Source: Burkholderiales bacterium (lineage in GTDB: Bacteria; Pseudomonadota; Gammaproteobacteria; Burkholderiales; Burkholderiaceae_C). From it: a DNA stretch of 5,078 bases. Location of the stretch: assembly GCA_025352345.1 (NCBI GenBank), contig JANXTP010000141.1, positions 1 through 5,078 on the forward strand, written 5' to 3'. A model generated the notes under the pieces. That model was given only the letters and a program-made list of their open reading frames with translations. It had not been told where the DNA came from and did no database searches. Positions 1 through 4,893 of the stretch are shown piece after piece; within the stretch, counting starts at the first letter, position 1; every line of letters starts with the position of its first letter. A program made the position numbers and the translations under genes.

Positions 1-544
1 ACAGGTCGGGCCCGCAGGCCAGCGCCCTCGCGATCGTGAAGCGCTGGCGCTGGCCGCCGGAAAGCTGGTGCGGATACGCGTCGAGCCGCAGCGCCGCCTG
101 CGGCAGCCGCACCCGATCGAGCAGCCGCAGCGCCTCGGCGCGCGCCGCCGTGCGGCCCAGACCGCGGTGCAGCCGCAGTGGCTCGGCGATCTGGTCGCCG
201 ACCCTGTGCAGCGGGTTCAGCGCCGTCATCGGCTCCTGGAACACCATGCCGATGCGGTTGCCGCGCAGTTTGCACAGGGCGCCGTCGTCGAGCCCGACAA
301 GCTCCTGGCCATTCAGCCGGATGCTGCCGCTGACGACCGCGCCGGCCGGCAGCAGGCCCATGATCGCCAGCGCCGTCATCGACTTGCCGCAGCCGCTCTC
401 GCCGATCAGCCCGAGCGTCGCGCCGGGCGCCAGCTGCAGGTCGATGCCGCGCAGCGCCTCGGCCGGGCCGCGCGCGGTGTTCAGCGCAACGCGGAGGCCG
501 GCGACGGCGAGCAGCGGCGGGGCGGACGGGGCGGTCGGCGGCAC
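1..544 (-). CDS. Peptide/dipeptide ABC transporter ATP-binding protein (YejF/DppD-like), 3' part beyond window
   Basis: This is the cytoplasmic ATPase of an oligopeptide/dipeptide-type ABC importer, which hydrolyses ATP to drive uptake. The translated 181 residues contain Walker A GESGCGKS (48-55), the Q-loop FQEP (Q103) followed by TALNPLH, and the YPHQLSGGQRQR signature (LSGGQ 161-165). The frame then leaves the window just before Walker B. The stretch from ALNPLH through LHRGLGRTAARAEALRLLDRV resembles E. coli YejF, a double-cassette ATPase, so a second cassette may lie outside the window. The start chosen is GTG at 544, because family-like sequence (LLAVAGLRVAL) begins about ten residues later. 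An in-frame ATG at 700 would add 52 residues of arginine- and alanine-rich sequence without recognisable homology. Neither start has a convincing Shine-Dalgarno sequence. The transporter's permease and binding-protein genes are not visible. Confidence 0.9.
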   Translation of the reverse strand, partial: MPPTAPSAPPLLAVAGLRVALNTARGPAEALRGIDLQLAPGATLGLIGESGCGKSMTALAIMGLLPAGAVVSGSIRLNGQELVGLDDGALCKLRGNRIGMVFQEPMTALNPLHRVGDQIAEPLRLHRGLGRTAARAEALRLLDRVRLPQAALRLDAYPHQLSGGQRQRFTIARALACGPDL

Positions 545-769
545 CGGGCGATTGTGCCGTGGCGGCGCATGCCAAGCCGCGCATGCCGGGTCCGCTCTGG
601 TGGCGGATCGTGCTGCGCCTGTGCGGCGACGCGCGTCGATCCCTCGAAGCGAGCTCGCACCCTGCAAGACCTGACAGTTGTGCGTCTGCGGCCGCGTCAT
701 GCGTGAGATGCGCGCCTTCCATGAAATCGTAGATCACGGTTTCGACCACAGACACCGTGAACCAACCGT
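545..769. other. Intergenic region between the ABC ATPase and the toxin-antitoxin operon
   Basis: I see no convincing gene here. Positions 545-700 remain open in the ATPase frame, as an alternative N-terminal extension starting at ATG 700. From about 700 the sequence turns markedly richer in A and T. It holds an inverted repeat, TCACGGT (734-740) and ACCGTGA (754-760), with a 13-nt spacer. The two flanking genes diverge from this gap, so both 5' control regions should lie in it. Confidence 0.5.
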
Positions 770-798
770 TTGACGGCCCGTAATCGTTCGATTACATT
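770..798 (+). promoter_or_regulatory. Sigma70-like promoter of the toxin-antitoxin operon
   Basis: A TTGACG -35 box (770-775; five of six consensus bases) is followed after exactly 17 nt by TACATT (793-798; four of six) as the -10. Transcription would begin at about 804-806, on or next to the toxin GTG at 805. Box quality and spacing are seen directly; activity is inferred. Confidence 0.6.
780..795. promoter_or_regulatory. Palindromic operator candidate over the toxin-antitoxin promoter
   Basis: The sequence GTAATCG-TT-CGATTAC is a perfect inverted repeat with 7-bp arms and a 2-bp centre. It fills the -35/-10 spacer and overlaps the -10 box. Toxin-antitoxin operons of this kind are commonly repressed by their HTH antitoxin bound at such a palindrome, so this is the likely autoregulatory site. 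The binding itself is inferred. Confidence 0.6.
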
Positions 799-804
799 CG
801 GGTC

Positions 805-1098
805 GTGTATTCGATACGCCCAACGCCCGCCTTCACCACCTGGCTGAACGGCCTGCCCGATGCCTCGGTGCGGGGTGTGGTGGTGGCCCGCGTCAAGCGG
901 CTGGAGCATGGGCTGATGGGTGACGTGCAGTCCGTGGGCGATGGCGTCCTGGAGTTGCGCATCCATCTGGGGGCGGGCTGGCGGCTGTACTTCACGCAGC
1001 GCGGCGCGCAGATCGTGGTCTTGCTGGTGGGCGGTGCCAAGCGCACGCAAAAGCGTGACATCGAGCGCGCCAAGGCGCTGGCCTCATTGGTGGATTAA
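805..1098 (+). CDS. Type II toxin, RelE/ParE superfamily (HigB-like, Gp49-like addiction module killer)
   Basis: This 97-residue protein is the toxin of a two-gene addiction module. Members of this superfamily mostly act as ribosome-dependent mRNA endonucleases, and the target here is untested. Family features are the start MYSIRPTPAFTTWLNGL, the central GDVQSVGDGVLELRIHLGAGWRLYF (39-63), and the end LLVGGAKRTQKRDIERAK (73-90). Basic and polar residues typical of the active face are R52, H54, R60, Y62, K79 and R84. The start is GTG at 805. An in-frame stop at 781-783 leaves no other standard start codon, and the start matches the family N-terminus. No Shine-Dalgarno sequence precedes it, and the predicted transcription start coincides with the GTG, which suggests a leaderless message. 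The antidote gene follows after 14 nt in the same operon. Confidence 0.88.
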   Translation: MYSIRPTPAFTTWLNGLPDASVRGVVVARVKRLEHGLMGDVQSVGDGVLELRIHLGAGWRLYFTQRGAQIVVLLVGGAKRTQKRDIERAKALASLVD

Positions 1099-1100
1099 CC

Positions 1101-1104
1101 GGAG
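1101..1104 (+). promoter_or_regulatory. Ribosome binding site deciding the antitoxin start
   Basis: GGAG lies 8 nt upstream of ATG 1113. It overlaps the alternative in-frame GTG at 1104, so that codon is too close to use this site, and ATG 1113 is preferred. The toxin has no such site, so translation may favour the antidote. Confidence 0.6.
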
Positions 1105-1112
1105 TGACCGAC

Positions 1113-1418
1113 ATGAACAAACGTATCAACGTGGCCGACCTGCCCGAGTTCGAAGCCGCTCCCTATCTCGACAGCGAAGCGGCCATTGCCGCCTACCTGA
1201 CCGACATCCTGGAAGCCAACGACGGGGCTTTGCTCGCCGCAGCGCTGGGCGACATTGCCCGCGCCCGCGGTATGACTGAAATTGCCAAATCGGCCGGCAT
1301 CACCCGAGAGGCCCTGTACAAGGCACTGCGCCCTGACAGTGCCCCGCGCTTTGATACCGTCAACCGCGTTTGCGCCGCGCTGGGTGTTCGCCTGGTCGCC
1401 AAGCCGATGCACGGTTGA
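1113..1418 (+). CDS. Antitoxin of the toxin-antitoxin pair, XRE-type HTH (addiction module antidote family)
   Basis: This 101-residue protein is the antidote that neutralises the toxin encoded just upstream and probably represses the operon. The N-terminal part (1-52; INVADLPEFEAAPYLDSEAAIAAYLTDILE) matches the HI1420-type antidote family, which presumably carries the toxin-contacting segment. The C-terminal half is a Cro/C1-like helix-turn-helix, from GMTEIAKSAG through REALYKAL to FDTVNRVCAALGVRLVAKP (53-98), with the recognition helix around 64-73. Toxin-first gene order and the 14-nt spacing are the usual arrangement for this family. The palindrome at 780-795 is its likely binding site. 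I chose ATG 1113 over GTG 1104 because of the upstream GGAG spacing. Confidence 0.9.
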   Translation: MNKRINVADLPEFEAAPYLDSEAAIAAYLTDILEANDGALLAAALGDIARARGMTEIAKSAGITREALYKALRPDSAPRFDTVNRVCAALGVRLVAKPMHG

Positions 1419-1652
1419 GCCATCCACCCAAGGCGCGTGGGGCGCCATCCATTGGCGTTTGTCGCGTCGACGCGCGGCGCATCACGACGCTGCCGATGAA
1501 CCTGCCGCCGTCGGGGTCGTTGCACTGAGAGCGTCGAGCGCGAAATTTTGCGCGGGCGTGGCGGCTTCTCGGGTTCGCGAAGAAGATCAAGTACGCCGAC
1601 AAGGTGGAAAAGCGGATGTTGAAGGAGCTTGGCCTTTGAGCAAAGGGATGAA
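1419..1652. other. Non-coding gap between convergent genes
   Basis: The gap separates the antitoxin stop from the 3' end of the minus-strand gene ending at 1653. I see no complete gene and no strong hairpin followed by a T run. The right half holds a 37-codon open stretch that may be a gene remnant, listed separately. Confidence 0.5.
1529..1639 (+). pseudogene. Possible C-terminal remnant of an unidentified gene
   Basis: One frame reads 36 codons to a TGA at 1637-1639. It ends in a lysine-rich, protein-like tail containing RLLGFAKKIKYADKVEKRM and then LKELGL. It has no start codon at a sensible place and is closed upstream by TGA at 1526-1528. Its amino-acid make-up differs from the arginine- and alanine-rich nonsense typical of wrong frames in GC-rich DNA, so it may be the decayed end of a gene. 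It could equally be chance. I do not recognise the family. Confidence 0.25.
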
Positions 1653-2186
1653 CTACTTCCCGGTGCGCAGCAGCCGCGCGAAATCGGCCTGAGTCAACGT
1701 CGACTTCTCTCGACTTACGGCCACTCCATCTGCACCGTAGTCAAACAACTCGTAGTCGACCCAGCCGCAGCCCAGGTGCGGTACATCATCGCTCGCGGTT
1801 TGGGTGCTTTCCTCGCCGTTCTCATCGAATACGATCTTCTGCACCAAGGCACCTGCATCGGGTCTCGCCAGCAAAACGACGAGTGTCCGCCGCGGCACTG
1901 CTGCCGTGACGTGGCATGCAGGAGGATCGTGGAACACATGGCCTCTATCGAATCCGTAGGCCGGGGGCGCCCCCTCAGTCCAGACCCTGCGCGTCGCCTT
2001 CTCGTTTGCATTGAGGGGGCGTCCGAGCTTTGCCTTCTTGGCCGCGTTGGTTTCCGTGTCGACCCGGCTGTCAAGGCGGATGTCCAGCTGCATTCGGAAG
2101 GCGTCCCGGACACCGAACACCCAGCCCTTAGCCATCCCGTCGACGAACTCGACATTGAGCTCTTCGATTCGTTTGGCGCGGGTCAT
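1653..2186 (-). CDS. Hypothetical protein, 177 aa, translationally coupled to the SWIM gene
   Basis: I do not recognise this family. The protein is soluble-looking, with no signal peptide or membrane segment. It begins MTRAKRIEELNVEFVDGM and has a charged, lysine-rich segment around 43-65. A short histidine/cysteine cluster follows (H83, H86, C91, H92, within DRGHVFHDPPACH), then a hydrophobic strand TLVVLLARP (101-109), an acidic stretch (FDENGEES, 120-127), and a C-terminal part ending TLTQADFARLLRTGK. Its ATG (2186-2184) overlaps the stop of the upstream SWIM gene (2185-2183) in an ATGA junction, which argues strongly for this start and for coupled translation. The frame stays open upstream into the SWIM gene, but that part is a wrong-frame reading. 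The DRGH tetrapeptide recalls the NUC1-type nuclease motif, without enough of the rest to call it. Confidence 0.72.
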   Translation of the reverse strand: MTRAKRIEELNVEFVDGMAKGWVFGVRDAFRMQLDIRLDSRVDTETNAAKKAKLGRPLNANEKATRRVWTEGAPPAYGFDRGHVFHDPPACHVTAAVPRRTLVVLLARPDAGALVQKIVFDENGEESTQTASDDVPHLGCGWVDYELFDYGADGVAVSREKSTLTQADFARLLRTGK

Positions 2187-2512
2187 TGGTGCATCACCCG
2201 ATCCAGTGCCTTCTTGTGGCTCTTGACCTCCCGCTGCGCGCGTTCGAGGTCCCGCTGCGCCTCGGAGAGCGCCTGAAGAACGCGCTCGACCTCCGTTCCG
2301 CGCAGCAACGTGGCTACCTGTTCGCCGACGTCTGCCGTGAGGTCGCCTCGGGCTTGACGGAAGTCGCCAGCGAGCAAGGCCAATCGGTGTTTGCAGTGGG
2401 TACCGCTCGCTCCGGCTGGGCAGCTGCACAGGGCCCGAAGGATGTCGCCTTCTCTGGCAAACGTCGCCGTGTAGCTGTCGCCGGTGCTGCCCTCTACCTG
2501 AATCACGAGCAT
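2183..2512 (-). CDS. Small SWIM zinc-finger protein with C-terminal coiled coil
   Basis: This 109-residue protein has a SWIM-type zinc-binding motif of the form CxC...CxH: C29, C31, C40 and H42, in ALCSCPAGASGTHCKHRLAL. SWIM domains bind DNA or proteins and occur in helicases, transposases and stand-alone proteins. The N-terminal 28 residues form a likely beta-strand lead-in (MLVIQVEGSTGDSYTATFA). Residues about 73-104 (TEVERVLQALSEAQRDLERA onward) look like a coiled coil, so the protein may be dimeric. The start is ATG at 2512-2510, preceded by a strong GAGGGAGG Shine-Dalgarno sequence 6 nt away; a longer frame starting at 2617 lacks family-like sequence. It is the first gene of a two-gene operon and diverges from the Mrr-type nuclease gene. 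Its precise function is unknown. Confidence 0.8.
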   Translation of the reverse strand: MLVIQVEGSTGDSYTATFAREGDILRALCSCPAGASGTHCKHRLALLAGDFRQARGDLTADVGEQVATLLRGTEVERVLQALSEAQRDLERAQREVKSHKKALDRVMHQ

Positions 2513-2595
2513 GTGTCGCCTCCCTCTTTTGCGTTGGATCGTACCGCGCCCATATCCGGTACCCTCCAGCGCCAACCACTCTAGGAGGCAACGGC
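2513..2595. promoter_or_regulatory. Shared divergent control region of the SWIM pair and the nuclease gene
   Basis: These 83 bp must hold the 5' signals for both directions. Ribosome binding sites are clear at each end: GAGGGAGG on the minus strand (2526-2519) and AGGAGG on the plus strand (2583-2588, 7 nt from ATG 2596). A short inverted repeat, GTACC (2541-2545) and GGTAC (2558-2562), sits in the middle and could be an operator. I could not find a convincing -35/-10 pair in either direction. Confidence 0.45.
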
Positions 2596-3507
2596 ATGGT
2601 GAGAAGGCGCAAGACAAGCCCGCTGGACAACATCACCGCGGTCATTGCGTTGCTGCCTTGGTGGGCCGCAGTGGCTCTCGGCATCTGCAGCTATTTCGTT
2701 CTGCATGCGCTTGCTGCGCCTCCCGCTGTCGTGGCGGTTCGTCCCGGCGAGGTGGGCGGGCTGGTCGTCCGCTCGATGGTGACCGGGCTTGCGACAGCAG
2801 GGCAATACATTCTTCCCCTCCTGTGCTTCGCTGCTGCGGTCATGTCCGCGGTGGGCCGGAAGCAGCGGATGGAACTCGTGTCGAACGTGGCCGCCGCCAA
2901 GGCCCCCGATGCCCTCGATGGGATGAGTTGGCAGCAGTTCGAGATGCTCGTCGGCGAGGCCTTCCGTCTGCAGGGTTATCGCGTGGTCGAGACAGGCGGC
3001 AGCGGCCCTGATGGAGGCATCGACCTAGTGCTCCACAAGGACCGCGAGAAGTTCCTCGTCCAGTGCAAGCAATGGAAGGCATTCAAGGTCGGCGTGCAGG
3101 TGGTCCGCGAGTTGTACGGCGTGATGGCAGCCGATGGCGCGGCTGGCGGGTTCGTGGTGACCTCGGGGCGCTTCACCGAGGAGGCGACGGCGTTTGCCAG
3201 CGGGCGCAACGTGACCCTCGTTGATGGGCAGAAGTTGTTCGGGATGATTCGACAGGCCAAGGCCTCGATGAGTGGCACAGATGCGGCGAACGCCTCCCGA
3301 CGACCTGCACCGCCCGCGCCAATGCCTCCTCCGCAGCCGCCACCAGTAACGCCTTCACGCACTTCGACAGTCACCGCATCGCCCCCCTGTCCCATCTGTT
3401 CAAAGGAGATGATTCTGCGCACCGCGAAGCGCGGCGCCAACGCGGGGGGCGCCTTCTGGGGATGCATGAGCTACCCATCGTGCAGAGGGGTACGGTCGAC
3501 CTCGTGA
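2596..3507 (+). CDS. Membrane-anchored Mrr-type restriction endonuclease with C-terminal zinc ribbon
   Basis: This 303-residue protein belongs to the Mrr_cat branch of the PD-(D/E)XK nucleases, which cleave DNA and often act on modified or foreign DNA. The order of parts is as follows. Two hydrophobic segments (about 14-40 and 63-87) probably anchor it in the inner membrane. A catalytic domain (about 108-225) starts MSWQQFEMLVGEAFRLQGY and carries GGSGPDGGIDL (D143) and FLVQCKQWK (Q156 and K158), the expected metal-binding and catalytic D...QxK set, with E116 in the first helix. A proline-rich linker (238-253) follows. The last part is a topoisomerase I-like zinc ribbon with C265, C268, C290 and C296. 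The start is secured by AGGAGG 7 nt upstream. It diverges from the SWIM operon, and no methyltransferase gene is in view, so it is not a classical restriction-modification pair here. Its DNA target is unknown. Confidence 0.88.
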   Translation: MVRRRKTSPLDNITAVIALLPWWAAVALGICSYFVLHALAAPPAVVAVRPGEVGGLVVRSMVTGLATAGQYILPLLCFAAAVMSAVGRKQRMELVSNVAAAKAPDALDGMSWQQFEMLVGEAFRLQGYRVVETGGSGPDGGIDLVLHKDREKFLVQCKQWKAFKVGVQVVRELYGVMAADGAAGGFVVTSGRFTEEATAFASGRNVTLVDGQKLFGMIRQAKASMSGTDAANASRRPAPPAPMPPPQPPPVTPSRTSTVTASPPCPICSKEMILRTAKRGANAGGAFWGCMSYPSCRGVRSTS

Positions 3508-3522
3508 CCTTCGACATCTGGA

Positions 3523-3543
3523 AGGCCCTGCTGCCTACTTTTT
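3523..3543 (+). terminator. Weak terminator candidate after the nuclease gene
   Basis: A 4-bp stem, AGGC (3523-3526) with GCCT (3533-3536) and a 6-nt loop, is followed two bases later by TTTTT (3539-3543). It lies 15 nt past the nuclease stop codon. The stem is short for a rho-independent terminator, so this is only a possibility. Confidence 0.2.
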
Positions 3544-3563
3544 GAATCCCCCCGTCTCGCACC

Positions 3564-3593
3564 GGGGAACAAGGGGTCGGGGAACAAGGGGTC
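3564..3593. repeat. Two head-to-tail copies of a 15-bp unit
   Basis: GGGGAACAAGGGGTC occurs at 3564-3578 and again, identical and directly adjacent, at 3579-3593. It lies just upstream of the IS4-type transposase. It may be a local slippage duplication, or a duplicated end or target of a mobile element. Next to the first copy is a GC-only 5-bp inverted repeat (CCCCG 3550-3554 with CGGGG 3563-3567). Confidence 0.85.
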
Positions 3594-3660
3594 AGGTCTC
3601 AATACTGTTCGTTTAGACTGATTCTTGTCATCATCGAGCTTGGCAATTGCGGAGCGGCCG

Positions 3661-4893
3661 ATGGCACGAACCAAGGCGGTATTGGGCGCTGGCGCGCGAT
3701 TGAGCGACTATCTCAGCGCCAGCCTTCTGGCGCGCGTGTACCCGCCCGAACTCATGCGCACCGTGCTGGATGAGCACGGTGTCAACAGCCAGCGCGTTCG
3801 CAGCTTCCCGGCCATCGCAGCGGGCTACTACTGCATCGCGCTGAGCCTGTACCCCGAGTCCGCCTACGAGGATGTGTTCGCGGTCGTGGCGCAGGGCCTA
3901 GCGTGGATGCAGGGCAATCGCGCCGTGCCCACGGTGGCCAAGTCCTCGATCAGCATGGCGCGCACCAAGATCGGCAGCGCACCTCTGCAAGCCTTGCATG
4001 CGCGCGCATGCCTTCCGCTGGCCAGCATGGCGGCCCAGCCCGAGGCGTTCTACGCCGGGCTGCGGCTGGTCGCCATCGACGGTAGCAACTTCGAGTTGCC
4101 CGACGAAGCCGGCAACGCCGCCGAATTCGGCTACCCCGGCAGCCGCACCGGCCACGCGGGTTACCCGCAGGCGCAGTGCGCCGTGCTGGTGGAGTGCGCC
4201 ACGCACGCCATCATCGGCGCCAATTTGGGTCCATATCGGGCAGCGGAATGGGATGTCTGCGAGCCGCTGCTGACGTGCCTGAGGCCCGACATGCTGTGCA
4301 TGGCAGATCGAGGCTTTAGCGGCTACGCGCATTGGAAGGCTGCCCTCGATACCGGAGCGCAACTGCTGTGGCGCTGTGTGGCGAATCGGCAGCTACCTGT
4401 GGCCACGGCACTCGCTGACGGGTCGTACCTGAGCGTGATCTATCCCGACACCAAGTCCCGTCGCAGCCGAGCCGGCGAAATCACCCTGCGGGTCATCGAG
4501 TACGCCTTGCCCGGAGTTGACGACTCGAAGGCCCGATACCGGCTCGTCACGAGCTTGCTCGACGCGAAGAAGGCCCCGGCAGTGGAACTGGCGACGCTGT
4601 ACCACGAGCGCTGGGAAGTCGAAGCGGTCTTCGATGAGTTGAAGACGCACCTCGTGCAGCGCAGGCGCACGCTGCGCAGCAAGACGCCCGAGGGCGTACG
4701 CCAGGAGTTCTACGGCTGGGTGTTGGCGCACTACGCGGTGTGTTGGTTGATGCATCAGGCGGCGAGTGCGCACCGCATCCGGCAACGAAGCCTGTCCTTC
4801 ACGGGCCATGCCCAACTGCTGCGTCGCGCTCAGCCCCAATCCGGGGCCTTTCCCCCCAGCACGGCCAAGACTGCGCAAGCGCCGGTTCAATGA
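3661..4893 (+). CDS. IS4-family transposase (DDE), C-terminus altered by a frameshift
   Basis: This DDE transposase would cut and join the ends of its insertion sequence. The 410 residues begin MARTKAVLGAGARLSDYLS, typical of one IS4 subgroup. The catalytic residues are D140 (VAIDGSNFEL), D216 (CMADRGFSGYA) and E321. E321 sits in the Y-(2)-R-(3)-E-(6)-K signature YHERWEVEAVFDELK (Y314, R317, E321, K328), followed by LRSKTPEGVRQEFYGWVLAHYA. ATG 3661 is chosen because GGAG lies 6 nt upstream (3651-3654) and the N-terminus fits; a TTG at 3625 would add 12 residues. After SFTGHAQLLRRAQPQSGAFPP the frame reads unrelated sequence (STAKTAQAPVQ) to TGA 4891-4893. The family's normal tail continues in another frame, so this copy may be inactive even though its catalytic core is intact. 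Confidence 0.9.
   Translation: MARTKAVLGAGARLSDYLSASLLARVYPPELMRTVLDEHGVNSQRVRSFPAIAAGYYCIALSLYPESAYEDVFAVVAQGLAWMQGNRAVPTVAKSSISMARTKIGSAPLQALHARACLPLASMAAQPEAFYAGLRLVAIDGSNFELPDEAGNAAEFGYPGSRTGHAGYPQAQCAVLVECATHAIIGANLGPYRAAEWDVCEPLLTCLRPDMLCMADRGFSGYAHWKAALDTGAQLLWRCVANRQLPVATALADGSYLSVIYPDTKSRRSRAGEITLRVIEYALPGVDDSKARYRLVTSLLDAKKAPAVELATLYHERWEVEAVFDELKTHLVQRRRTLRSKTPEGVRQEFYGWVLAHYAVCWLMHQAASAHRIRQRSLSFTGHAQLLRRAQPQSGAFPPSTAKTAQAPVQ

Noticed and set aside
36..706. Long plus-strand open frames over the ABC ATPase gene
   Set aside because: Their translations are rich in R, A, S and P with no domain, while the opposite strand has Walker A, Q-loop and LSGGQ in order. They are antisense shadows of GC-rich coding DNA.
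1538..1553. GCGC-GAAATTTT-GCGC as a terminator after the antitoxin
   Set aside because: The stem is only four base pairs and no T run follows it. It also sits more than 100 nt after the antitoxin stop.
1629..2584. Plus-strand frames across the SWIM and unknown genes
   Set aside because: No recognisable domains, and the minus-strand genes have ribosome sites, a motif and coupled stop/start codons.
2187..2684. Extension of the 177-residue unknown protein to a 343-residue protein
   Set aside because: The extra N-terminal part reads the SWIM gene in a wrong frame. The SWIM protein has the conserved motif and its own ribosome site, and the ATGA overlap fixes the shorter start.
3996..4009. Perfect 14-bp palindrome GCATGCGCGCATGC
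   Set aside because: It lies inside the transposase coding sequence, encoding LHARAC, and has no regulatory context. Coincidence of codons is enough to explain it.
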